DNA of 64,000 nt from Bdellovibrionia bacterium (lineage in GTDB: Bacteria; Bdellovibrionota; Bdellovibrionia; Bdellovibrionales; JAGQZY01): assembly GCA_030424715.1 (NCBI GenBank), contig JAUHWH010000001.1, positions 620,001-684,000 of the forward strand, given 5' to 3'. Each line of letters starts with the position of its first letter. The first letter of the stretch is position 1. The notes beneath the pieces are model-generated. The model was given only the letters and a program-made list of their open reading frames with translations. It ran no database searches and was not told the origin of the DNA. Positions 53,269 to 61,065 of this stretch are shown here, piece after piece. The translations under genes and the position numbers were made by a program.

Positions 53269-53558
53269 AGAAGTTTATTATTGGATTATTGATTTTGTCT
53301 TCAAGTGTGTCCCATGCAAATGAGGAATTGGCAAAAGAAATGCTCGATGACTGTTGGGTCGAGGCACTGGTGCTATTTGAATTTGCGGCTGCAAGAGCTA
53401 ATCGTGGGGATTTTATGCCTCAAAAGCTCTTTAAGAATAAACAAGTTCGATGTCTTGGAAAGCAGGAACGGTACGAAAAAAAATATAAAAAGAAATACGT
53501 AAAGCCGACACCCAATGGCCAAGGGATCTATTATCGAGAATTCTATAGCGGGAAGTAG
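53265..53558 (+). CDS. Small exported protein of the element
   Basis: This 97-residue protein has a signal peptide MKKFIIGLLILSSSVSHA with a cleavable A-x-A-like end. Two cysteines (DDCWVE and VRCLGK) in the mature part could form a disulfide. The C-terminus is very basic (YEKKYKKKYVKPTPNGQG). No family is recognised. It is coupled to the XRE gene. It could act in the periplasm or be a secreted factor. Confidence 0.6.
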   Translation: MKKFIIGLLILSSSVSHANEELAKEMLDDCWVEALVLFEFAAARANRGDFMPQKLFKNKQVRCLGKQERYEKKYKKKYVKPTPNGQGIYYREFYSGK

Positions 53559-53560
53559 TT

Positions 53561-53926
53561 TTAGGAATTGATAGTTTTTTGCTTACCTTTGAAAATCTGG
53601 AACATTTCAAACAATCGTTCAATTTCTGCATCTTTTTCTGCAGGTGACAGCTTTGAAACTGCCTCCTTTTCTATACACCCCACGCATTGGGTAGATTGGG
53701 CAAAAATTGAGGCTTCAATCGCCTTTCTTCGAGGGTAGAGGTAAGGCAAGATCTTAATGCTTGTTTTAACCTGATCGAGTGGGGACAGCTCGGGAAGCAA
53801 ATCAACAATATGAGATATTGGATCATATCCGGACTCTTCAAACAGCTGCCTAAGTTCAAGTGTTCTTTTGTTTGGGGTCCCAGCATTTCGGCCCCCTGTT
53901 TTTTTAATTCCAATAGGTCGAGACAT
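53561..53926 (-). CDS. Phage terminase-small-subunit-like protein
   Basis: This 121-residue protein starts MSRPIGIKKTGGRNAGTPNK, then has LRQLFEESGYDP and DQVKTSIKILPYLYPRRKA. The KTGGRxxGTPNK opening is common in small phage proteins near terminase genes. Helical content and size also fit a small-terminase-like DNA-binding protein. No large terminase is present, as expected for a satellite that hijacks helper packaging. The assignment is tentative. Confidence 0.45.
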   Translation of the reverse strand: MSRPIGIKKTGGRNAGTPNKRTLELRQLFEESGYDPISHIVDLLPELSPLDQVKTSIKILPYLYPRRKAIEASIFAQSTQCVGCIEKEAVSKLSPAEKDAEIERLFEMFQIFKGKQKTINS

Positions 53927-53974
53927 GCCTTATTTTATACCTACTTTAGAAACAAAAAATGACAAACAGCGTTG

Positions 53975-53997
53975 TAAGCTTGGGGTCTCGAAGCTTA
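53975..53997. promoter_or_regulatory. Inverted repeat TAAGCTT-N9-AAGCTTA
   Basis: A perfect 7-bp dyad with a 9-nt centre lies in the 208-bp gap between divergent genes at 53926 and 54135. It may be an operator. I see no T tract, so it is not a clear terminator. Confidence 0.35.
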
Positions 53998-54134
53998 AGG
54001 ATCTAGCTTGAGAATAGGCCTGCAGGCTGAATTATGACATTTCACTCATTTTTCTGAGATCTTTAGCGTCGATTCTATCATGACTTTGTGTCAATTGAGT
54101 TATCCTCAAGAATGGTTTGTGATATCAAAATGTT

Positions 54135-54728
54135 ATGGCATCAAAAACCGCAGATAAAAAATTGAATGATCGCCTAATCAGGGACGCTTTAATTGAATTT
54201 TTTATTCAAAAGTATACTGCCCGTACTCAAATAATAGAAGAGCTACATGTGGCAAATGGTCGAGCAAAGGCTGATGTTGTAACGATATTTGATGAGCCAC
54301 ATTGCTACGAGATTAAAAGTGATCTGGATCGAATAGAGAGAATTTCCGAACAACAACCATTTTATGAAAAAGTTTTTAGATACAATAGCGTTGTAACTAC
54401 AAGGAAACATTTTGAGAAAGCAAAGCAGATTCTTCCAGAGGAGTGGGGTATATTTCTCGCTTCGATTTCAGAAGAGAACAAAGTGGTGGTTAGAAAAATT
54501 CGTAGAGCTAAATTAAATCATAATTTTGACAAGGCGACGGCTCTTCTAACCTTATGGAAGTCTGAAATGATGGAGTTAGAACCTCAAGATTGGCAGCACT
54601 TAAAAAAAATGAGCAGAGAAAAAATTGCCAGTGAGTACGCTACGAAATTAAGAAAAAAAACAATTAGCAAATTGATAGCAGAATTGCTTTTGAAAAGGGA
54701 TGTTACTAAACTCCAATATTATTCATAA
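54135..54728 (+). CDS. sce7726 family protein (nuclease-like)
   Basis: This 197-residue protein has HVANGRAKADVVTIFDEPHCYEIKSDLDRIERISEQQPFYEKVF. The D...ExK core resembles the PD-(D/E)XK fold of the sce7726 family. In the relatives I recall, it lies next to a sce7725 or beta-family protein, as here. ATG 54135 has a weak ribosome site. Its end overlaps the convergent beta-family gene by 23 bp. Role unknown; a defence function is inferred from mobile context. Confidence 0.65.
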   Translation: MASKTADKKLNDRLIRDALIEFFIQKYTARTQIIEELHVANGRAKADVVTIFDEPHCYEIKSDLDRIERISEQQPFYEKVFRYNSVVTTRKHFEKAKQILPEEWGIFLASISEENKVVVRKIRRAKLNHNFDKATALLTLWKSEMMELEPQDWQHLKKMSREKIASEYATKLRKKTISKLIAELLLKRDVTKLQYYS

Positions 54729-55806
54729 ACTCGATATGAGCGTTTACTGCATGTTTGATCATTGAACCGGGGCTAAAGCCAGTTGTTAGCGAACTCTTGA
54801 TTTGAAATTCGTTATCAGCCCATGAAAAGCTATTCCCTCTATAAATACTTGAGCTTACTAAACTTGAAGCATGTTCGTTATACTGTTTGTTCCCTTCCAT
54901 TTTCAATGTTGTTCCGCGCCATACCCGGTGACTTCTCTCGAAAGAATAAACAAGTTTTGATGCTGTTCGAGACCTCATAAGTTTACCATCAATATCCAGA
55001 TCAGAATAGTCAGGTGAAACCACAGTGTAGTCGCCTAAAAAAAAGTCGCCTTCGAAATTCAGAGCGTTTTCAATCGATAGAATAATAGGAATTTCAGATC
55101 GTAGGACATCTGTAACTGTTTGTGGGGGACATATGTCGGTTATTACCGAAGGGATTGAGGAGCCAGTTACTATTACTTTTTTAGTATCGTAATTAGCTAC
55201 AAAATCCGTTATAAATCTCTGGGTTATTGGAACTGTGGTTTCTGCTTTGTGAGAATTACATACCCTTAGATCACATATAATATCTATATTTTCAAATTTA
55301 CTAATCAGGTCGCTCAGTAATTCGTCGATCTCATCCTCAATAGCAGCATAACTTGCCATTTCTTCAAGTTGAAACCGAATTGCTAAAGTAGAATTTGAGA
55401 TCCTTCCGTCCGATAACAAGTTGACGACAGAATCTATATGCTCGTCACTTCTATCTATTCCGACTACTGGAGTAACAGTACAGTCTTCAAACGCTTGCAG
55501 AATATACTCATAGGAATTCAATCCGTCGATCTTTATATCGTCGATATCAAAAGTGTCTAAATAGAATGGGAAATCTTCACCAAGATACCTCGAAAGCTGT
55601 TTCGAGATTCGCTCAGTGTACTTTACTATTTCTTCGTCAGATTCATCCTTTCCCTTTGGAAAATCAAACAAGGGTTTCAAGCTTTCTTTCGTTTCATCTT
55701 TTAATTCATATACAGCCATCACCTCATTTTGCTTTAATTTTAAAAATGGTGTGTAGGGAAGAGCACTAGTCGTTTCCAAATACCAGCTCCCTTGTATTGG
55801 TTTCAT
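54706..55806 (-). CDS. Beta family protein (sce7725-like)
   Basis: This 366-residue protein starts with LPYTPFLKLKQNEVMAVYEL followed by ETKESLKPLFDFPKGK. It has TPVVGIDRSDEH, IICDLRVC and a FFLGDYTVVSPDYSDLDID segment, as in the phage Beta-protein family (PF14350). The domain looks like a TIM-barrel-type fold. It overlaps the ImmA gene by 41 bp on the same strand and faces the sce7726-like gene. Biochemical function is not established for the family. Confidence 0.6.
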   Translation of the reverse strand: MKPIQGSWYLETTSALPYTPFLKLKQNEVMAVYELKDETKESLKPLFDFPKGKDESDEEIVKYTERISKQLSRYLGEDFPFYLDTFDIDDIKIDGLNSYEYILQAFEDCTVTPVVGIDRSDEHIDSVVNLLSDGRISNSTLAIRFQLEEMASYAAIEDEIDELLSDLISKFENIDIICDLRVCNSHKAETTVPITQRFITDFVANYDTKKVIVTGSSIPSVITDICPPQTVTDVLRSEIPIILSIENALNFEGDFFLGDYTVVSPDYSDLDIDGKLMRSRTASKLVYSFERSHRVWRGTTLKMEGNKQYNEHASSLVSSSIYRGNSFSWADNEFQIKSSLTTGFSPGSMIKHAVNAHIEFMNNIGV

Positions 55807-56632
55807 TTATTATTTCACCATACCGGGCGTAATTACCCTGCTCTCTTCTCAAAAAGCCAGCAACAATTGCTGGGTGTATATTCATTCTAGATGCAAATTC
55901 AATAACATCGTTCTTATTCTTACTGTATTTAGCATTACAATTTCTCCAAGCTACTCGGTCCGCAAATGAATGTTTTGCAAGTCTATTAGCCTGAACTTCT
56001 ATAGTATTTGACTGGTGGTCTTCGTCCTCAAAATTTTCCAAAATGGGATCTTTTAACAAGTCTTTGTGGAGGCAAATATGCGAAAGTTCGTGTAGCAACG
56101 TAAACCAAAAATGGTCTACTCTAGCGTAACGGAAACTAATTCCAATTACAGGTAAACCAGACTGGTGTATAAATACAGAGCCGTCTATTTTCAATCCAGG
56201 TAATGCTCGCAAATAAATAAGTGCAATGCCCTTTTTGGCTAGGATTGATGGCATGTCAACTATTGAGCTGTTATCGACGCTTAATTGAGCAATTTGTTTT
56301 AGATCATTTTTGTTTATATCCGAAAATTGTTTGTAAGTAGAATTTATAATTCTTTCTGTGGCAAGAGTCGAAACTTTAGATTGCCATACCAGCTCAAGCA
56401 TCTCATTTGCATCTGACCGTTTTCTAAATAGATTGAATTGCTTAGTGGAGCGGTTTTGGAACATCTTTGCATAGGACTCATGATCGTCTTCTGCCTTTAT
56501 AAAGCCATGGTGAATTAGCAATCCTGAATGCACCTTATTCATTGACTTTATGAACTCAACAAAACTTTTAAATTCTTCATGATTAGGTGATTTTGTTGAC
56601 GGAAAGTCAAAATCATCAATATCAGTGCTCAT
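55766..56632 (-). CDS. ImmA/IrrE family metallopeptidase
   Basis: This encodes 288 residues from ATG 56630-56632, where AGG lies upstream. The zinc motif HELSH in WFTLLHELSHICLHKD and the downstream EVQANRLAKHSF glutamate match the family. N-terminal residues 60-140 are helical. ImmA/IrrE peptidases cleave XRE-type repressors to induce mobile elements or stress genes; the XRE protein at 52960 is a possible target. It overlaps its neighbours at both ends. Confidence 0.82.
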   Translation of the reverse strand: MSTDIDDFDFPSTKSPNHEEFKSFVEFIKSMNKVHSGLLIHHGFIKAEDDHESYAKMFQNRSTKQFNLFRKRSDANEMLELVWQSKVSTLATERIINSTYKQFSDINKNDLKQIAQLSVDNSSIVDMPSILAKKGIALIYLRALPGLKIDGSVFIHQSGLPVIGISFRYARVDHFWFTLLHELSHICLHKDLLKDPILENFEDEDHQSNTIEVQANRLAKHSFADRVAWRNCNAKYSKNKNDVIEFASRMNIHPAIVAGFLRREQGNYARYGEIINETNTRELVFGND

Positions 56633-57372
56633 TTTACCTGCCATGTTGAAAATGTTTCTTTGTCCATTTCAAAATATAATAAATCATCCTTTTCTAAACC
56701 TTCAACTTTTTGCATTCCCTGTTCAACATAATAAGACTCAGCTTGAGGTAATGAATGAAGACTAAACCCAGGCTTCAGAGCCAAGCCAATCATATGTTTA
56801 CTGGCCTCTCGAAGTAAAGTAGTGCCAATTCCCTTAAACATTCTAGTGTTTACAAGTGAATTTCGATTCCAAGGAGCTACCGCTACGTATTCTACATAGA
56901 ATATAGCACCTGACTCCAAAACCGCCTCTTTGGGATGATATAAAAGGCAAACCGCTTGAATTTTCTCGTCAGCTAAATAGTAAAACCAGGTATACTCTTC
57001 GGAATCGTAAACAAAGTATTTGGAGCACCAGGCCCAATGGTCATCTTCCGTTGCGACTGATTCAAGCAGAGGAATATATTCCTCTTCAGGAAGGCCCATG
57101 GAAATAATTTTTGAATAAAGTCCCAGTCTGTATGTTGACCAATCAGAGTCTGCTTTTGTTGCGATAATAGGATCCATACCTAACAATACCGAGAAATCGT
57201 GCAACTGTCCTTTTTGGTCCTTATTTTGGCCAGATGATAGAATTTTACTTGTTACAGCTAGGGTAGCCGTACCCGTTGAGGATTCATTCTCTTCCATTAC
57301 CGAAAATATATTGAACTTGTTTACTACTGTCCAGCTGCATTGGTACAATTCGACAAGCGAATTTGGAATCAA
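56629..57372 (-). CDS. GNAT-like acetyltransferase
   Basis: This encodes up to 247 residues from TTG 57370-57372; ATG 57295-57297 is an alternative, and neither has a good ribosome site. FYVEYVAVAPWNR, then GIGTTLLREASKHMIG and SLPQAESYYVEQGMQKV, match the GNAT acetyl-CoA fold. N-terminal residues 1-120 are not typical. It is the first gene of the minus-strand cargo run at the right end. It could act as a toxin or modify a host protein. Confidence 0.55.
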   Translation of the reverse strand: MIPNSLVELYQCSWTVVNKFNIFSVMEENESSTGTATLAVTSKILSSGQNKDQKGQLHDFSVLLGMDPIIATKADSDWSTYRLGLYSKIISMGLPEEEYIPLLESVATEDDHWAWCSKYFVYDSEEYTWFYYLADEKIQAVCLLYHPKEAVLESGAIFYVEYVAVAPWNRNSLVNTRMFKGIGTTLLREASKHMIGLALKPGFSLHSLPQAESYYVEQGMQKVEGLEKDDLLYFEMDKETFSTWQVK

Positions 57373-57845
57373 TTGAACTTTAAATCTGGAAATAATCTGG
57401 AAACAATTATTCAGAAATTGCCCAAAATGCTAGGAAAAGTTCGGAAATGAAAAAGCACTTGGTCTCCGGTTAAATAGTTAATAACATTAAATAAATTAAT
57501 AAAAATAATAACTTAGTGGGGTGGGGAAAAATGGGTTATTTTGAATCCCCCCTCCTCCGCCATTCATTTATCAATGTCGGCTGTTCCAGAAGGATTGTGA
57601 AATCATGCTCACATTAATTCTTTTTGGTTTCTCATTCCCGAGGGGGCACTATGTCTTCCGATCGAAGTCCAAAGAATTAAGCCGCCCAACTCCGAAGCTG
57701 TAGAAATGCAAATTAAAGTATTTAGTGCACACTCTACTGAAACAGTCGAGTTTATTTATAGAACACAGTGGTGGGCGACTGTCCGCGAACCGCGAAAGCA
57801 GGCGACTCACAAGTCGCCCGATTAAAAAAGCGGGAAGAAACAATA
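57373..57845. other. Intergenic region carrying attR and alternative hairpins
   Basis: This 473-bp gap holds the element's AT-rich right end, attR at 57543-57564 and a structured GC block at 57773-57819. I see no convincing ORF. Sequence after attR may include decayed coding DNA. Confidence 0.5.
57543..57564 (+). repeat. attR: 22-nt direct repeat
   Basis: This is a perfect copy of 48707-48728, the 3' end of tRNA-Ser(GCU), including CCTCCTCCGCCATT. The flanking bases differ. It is the right attachment site. Confidence 0.9.
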
Positions 57846-58385
57846 TTAGTTTGCCGTGCGGACTCCATCACCAGATACTCGCGAATCTGTTTGTGTTGCT
57901 TGAATGTATTTCTTGAGTTCGACTTTCAATTTATCAGAAAAGCGTTTGGAATATTCGTCAGTCAAAAAGCCACTCCAGTTGAAAGCACTGTCACAGCCCA
58001 CTTCTTTGCCGAGCTTAGTCACTGTTTCCAAAGTTTTTACAGGCTCTTTGCTTTCGAGCATAAAACTAAGGTGACCAATTGTAAGATTAAAGCAAGGGTC
58101 GACGTGGTAGTCAGTGATGAATTGTCCAATTTCATCAGTATTCATTTTTGTAAAATCATAGAATGACTTCGTGCCGTCCCAATTCGTGGCATATACTGCT
58201 GCGTAACCCTTTTGGTACTCTTGTCCAGCCATTCCATAAGAATAGCCATCGGCAAGTGCCGGTCCTTTGCCTGTTTGCCCTGCGGCTGGCATCTTCAGGC
58301 CAGAGGGTAAATTGTTTATGTCTAAGGGTTCGGTCGCAAATGCGCCCACTGCGAAAAAGGTAATAAAAATAAATAGAGATTTCAT
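57846..58385 (-). CDS. Exported protein of unknown function
   Basis: This 179-residue protein has a signal peptide (MKSLFIFITFFAVGAFA). A proline/glycine-rich segment is followed by a domain with GYAAVYATNWDGTKSFYDFTKM and DPCFNLTIGHLSFMLE. Two cysteines (DPCFN, VGCDS) may form a disulfide. I recognise no family. It stands alone after the mobile element. Confidence 0.65.
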   Translation of the reverse strand: MKSLFIFITFFAVGAFATEPLDINNLPSGLKMPAAGQTGKGPALADGYSYGMAGQEYQKGYAAVYATNWDGTKSFYDFTKMNTDEIGQFITDYHVDPCFNLTIGHLSFMLESKEPVKTLETVTKLGKEVGCDSAFNWSGFLTDEYSKRFSDKLKVELKKYIQATQTDSRVSGDGVRTAN

Positions 58386-58476
58386 AAAAAAGTCCTTTCT
58401 GTCTGTGTTACAGGTAGTTGAAAAGCAAAATCTAAGCCAAGTAGATGCGCAGAGAATACTAGTAGTTTAGGATGCT

Positions 58477-58507
58477 TGGGCCGGGAGGCAATAGTCGGCC
58501 CATTTTT
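58477..58507 (+). terminator. Orphan plus-strand terminator-like hairpin
   Basis: TGGGCCG (58477-58483) and CGGCCCA (58496-58502) form a 7-bp GC-rich stem directly followed by TTTTT. No plus-strand gene ends nearby, so it may close a small RNA transcribed from the 58.39-58.48 kb region. Confidence 0.45.
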
Positions 58508-58633
58508 AAAGATGTCATTAGCGTAAATGGGCAAGGGCATTTTAGACACCCAGGAAGTTAGCCGTCTTGAACCGTATAACTCTGGCGATCCTTTTCTGCG
58601 ATATCGAATGCAGCCCTCGACTCCCAGGGCGAT

Positions 58634-59596
58634 CTATCGGAAAAGCAAGCCGAGGATTGGCAGGTCCTGAAGCCACTCCTTAAAACTAGTATTTTCTTTT
58701 TGCAGCGGGATCCAGTAGAGAAAAAACAGGCTGGCTATGATCTGGTACGTGAACTGGATGTTCAGGATATACACGCTGAGGACGTGAAAAATCAGCACCA
58801 AAACGGCGGTGGAGCGCCAATGGGTCGGGCGAAACAGGGGCAATACTGCAATGATCTCCCAATAAGTGCCTCCGATCAGTAGTGCGTAGCCGAGCAGTGG
58901 GTGTTGGATTAAAAAATCAGAGAGCGGCGCTGTGGCTTTTGTCAGAGTCATATACTGACTGATTATTGTGCTCATCGACTCAAAACTCCAAAAACTGATA
59001 TCGGCAAAAAACAGCTGATAGCCCATACCCAGTCCAAGCTTCCAGAGCCCTGAAATCGTATAGGGTAGTAAAAACAGTAGAAGACCAAGCCAATAGAAAT
59101 GAAGGTGTACATGCTTGCGTTTCCTGGAGGGCATTGTAGCCTTCCATGTTGGGATCAGGGCAAAGGCAAAGCTGGCGTACAAAACGATTAGCTCTCCATG
59201 GTAGTTCTTGTTGAAAGAACAGCGGTACGCGATGGCAAGTAGTAACAAGAAAAACGTCAAAACTCGCAATGCCTGAAAGCGGGGGAGTAAAAAAGTGACT
59301 GTAAAAACAGGCAGGCAACCAAGAGAGAGCGCGGTTAGGAGTCCCGGCGACCAGGTGTTGAGAAAACCAAAGACCGAAGGTGGGTTGAGCATCTCGGGGG
59401 CATCGACCTTGTCCCAAAGTTCGATAAATCTGAGGCCAACAAATGCAACCAGGGCGTAAAAAACCTGTAAAGAGCCTAGAGAGTTGCGGTAGTGCTCCGT
59501 CAATAGACGATGGGGGGCTGGGCTTTTGTGACCGATCCCCATTCTTTTTCGAAGTCTCTTCGGGAACAGACTACTCATGATATTCAAAGCTCCCAT
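58634..59596 (-). CDS. HTTM-like polytopic membrane protein (module 3)
   Basis: This protein of about 320 residues has about eight hydrophobic segments. It is a clear paralogue of the protein at 16580: SGLWKLGLGMGYQLFF, ISQYM, HPLLGY, FRPTHW and LNIQFTYQ all match at the same spacing. ATG 59594-59596 has AAGGA close by; ATG 59576-59578 is an alternative. It overlaps the partner gene. Relation to gamma-carboxylase-type HTTM proteins is inferred, and no catalytic residue is assigned. Confidence 0.65.
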   Translation of the reverse strand: MGALNIMSSLFPKRLRKRMGIGHKSPAPHRLLTEHYRNSLGSLQVFYALVAFVGLRFIELWDKVDAPEMLNPPSVFGFLNTWSPGLLTALSLGCLPVFTVTFLLPRFQALRVLTFFLLLLAIAYRCSFNKNYHGELIVLYASFAFALIPTWKATMPSRKRKHVHLHFYWLGLLLFLLPYTISGLWKLGLGMGYQLFFADISFWSFESMSTIISQYMTLTKATAPLSDFLIQHPLLGYALLIGGTYWEIIAVLPLFRPTHWRSTAVLVLIFHVLSVYILNIQFTYQIIASLFFLYWIPLQKENTSFKEWLQDLPILGLLFR

Positions 59597-60044
59597 AATC
59601 CTTAAAATTTACGATTTCGCCGGTGTTATAAAACTGCAAGGAGTCATAGTTGATGTGCCGAATAAAATAAGTGGCCTGCTTGTAGCCGTTGTTTTTGAAA
59701 ACTTCGAGTTCAAAGGTTGCTCTAGTTTGATCGATATTTGAATCGAATCGACGAAGCTTTCTTGCGAAGGCTTTGGCAATTTTGTAGTCCACCGTGTGTT
59801 CCCACTTCTCAGAGAGTATATCGCTTATCTTCTGGGGTGGCGAGATAGGCTTGTTGTCCAATTTCGTTATGTATACTTCGTAGGTGTTCGAGTTAGAAAA
59901 AACTTCTCCGAAGCCCAGCTCCCAGTGGTAGAAGGGGAAAAGGTCTTTTGTGCCAAACCAGCCAAAGTATTCTGCCGGAGCAGCTAGCAAAAAAATAGCC
60001 ACGATGGAGGCCATAAAAATTCGAATAACTCGAAAGATTTTCAA
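59571..60044 (-). CDS. Membrane-anchored partner of HTTM-like protein (module 3)
   Basis: This 157-residue protein has an N-terminal helix (IFMASIVAIFLLAAPAEYF) followed by LFPFYHWELGFGEVF, matching the module 1 partner. The remaining domain has VYITKLDNKPISPPQKISDIL and a mixed charged C-terminus. Its stop lies inside the HTTM-like gene, the same order and coupling as in the other two modules. It is separated by 52 bp from the LysR gene. Confidence 0.65.
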   Translation of the reverse strand: MKIFRVIRIFMASIVAIFLLAAPAEYFGWFGTKDLFPFYHWELGFGEVFSNSNTYEVYITKLDNKPISPPQKISDILSEKWEHTVDYKIAKAFARKLRRFDSNIDQTRATFELEVFKNNGYKQATYFIRHINYDSLQFYNTGEIVNFKDYGSFEYHE

Positions 60045-60096
60045 ATCCGCCCCCAGCGCTGATCACTTGTTATTGTTTTTCAGAGCATGGGCGAGG

Positions 60097-60978
60097 TCAA
60101 ACCTTAACGGGTTGCAGGTTGGATTTGATAGCCTGAGCGATTATGTCGCGACTCTTCGTTTTTGGAGTGTCGGCGCGATAGACCAGGCAGATTCGATCTT
60201 TGAACACTGGGGCGGTATCGCTGAGCTTTTGCAAACCCAACGACTTGTGGCGCAGAGCCACCCGACTGGGAAGAAGGCCTATACCTGACCCCCGCACCGT
60301 AAGGTCGGTGATGACCTCAAGGCTTGAGGAGTGAATGATCCGTCCAAATTGGCCGCCTTTTTTTTGAAAATCGGAGAGTAGCTTCTGAGTCTGGGTCAGC
60401 TCCGGATCGCAGAGCAGAACTGCGCTTTTCGAGTTCAATCGCTGCAGTTGGCTGGCTTTTTTAGCCCGCCAAAAAGTAACTTCGTCTGTGCACAGTTCTC
60501 GAATGACCAGGTCTGGGTGTTTCACGGGGTTCACCACAATTCCAAAATCAATGGCGTGGCTAATAACCCCTTCGGTAATTTTACGAGACAGATTGTGCGC
60601 AAGTTTGATGTCTAACTCTGGGTAGTCCGACATCAACTGCGGTAAGAAATGGGGGAGGGTGTAAGAGGCCACGGAAGGATGGCAACCAATAACGTACTCC
60701 CCGGCGACGGCATTTTCTCTTTTGTTCACCTCTGACTTGAGTTGCTCCCAGTTTAAGAGAAGAAGGCGTCCTTTTGAAACCAACTCTTCTCCGGCCTTGG
60801 TCAACTGCACGCCAGAGCGCGATCGGATAAAGAGCTGGCTACCCAGACAGTCTTCAAGACGCTTCATCGCCGAACTTAGGCTGGGCTGGGAGATCCCAAG
60901 TCGTTCAGCGGCTCGAGAGATGTTTTTGGTCTCGGCCACCTCAATAAAGTAGGAAAGATCACTAAAAGAAGGAAGCAT
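60097..60978 (-). CDS. LysR-family transcriptional regulator
   Basis: This encodes 293 residues from ATG 60976-60978. The N-terminal HTH is FIEVAETKNISRAAERLGISQPSLSSAMKRLEDCLGSQLFIR, followed by VQLTKAGEEL. The C-terminal effector-binding domain (residues 90-293) has the usual two-lobe pattern. It is divergent from the dioxygenase-like gene and probably controls it through the dyad at 60988. The inducer is unknown, perhaps an aromatic compound. Confidence 0.92.
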   Translation of the reverse strand: MLPSFSDLSYFIEVAETKNISRAAERLGISQPSLSSAMKRLEDCLGSQLFIRSRSGVQLTKAGEELVSKGRLLLLNWEQLKSEVNKRENAVAGEYVIGCHPSVASYTLPHFLPQLMSDYPELDIKLAHNLSRKITEGVISHAIDFGIVVNPVKHPDLVIRELCTDEVTFWRAKKASQLQRLNSKSAVLLCDPELTQTQKLLSDFQKKGGQFGRIIHSSSLEVITDLTVRGSGIGLLPSRVALRHKSLGLQKLSDTAPVFKDRICLVYRADTPKTKSRDIIAQAIKSNLQPVKV

Positions 60979-60987
60979 AGTCACTGC

Positions 60988-61014
60988 CTATGGTAACTAT
61001 AGCTTTTATAAGCT
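60988..61014. promoter_or_regulatory. LysR-type binding site candidates
   Basis: CTAT-N7-ATAG (60988-61002) is a T-N11-A-type dyad in the gap between lysR-like and dioxygenase genes. A second dyad, GCTT-TTATA-AGC, follows. The first lies at the start of the regulator gene, suiting autoregulation. Confidence 0.45.
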
Positions 61015-61065
61015 TTCGTCAATGGATGATTCTCGCTATGAAGGGATTGTTTCAAAGGGGGAATC

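Larger units (their letters stand above)
48707..57564. mobile_element. Integrative genomic element in tRNA-Ser(GCU), about 8.9 kb
   Basis: The element is delimited by a perfect 22-nt direct repeat of the tRNA 3' end. An integrase gene lies immediately inside the left end. Its genes include an excisionase-like protein, a second tyrosine recombinase, XRE and RHH regulators, nucleases, a terminase-small-subunit-like protein and a four-gene cargo at the right end. There are no conjugation, replication or phage structural genes, so it needs helper functions for transfer. A phage-satellite or minimal integrative island fits best. Its exact right junction is inferred from the repeat alone. Confidence 0.85.

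Noticed and set aside
48707-57564. Complete prophage
   Set aside because: There are no capsid, tail, portal, large terminase or lysis genes. An integrative element or satellite is the better description.
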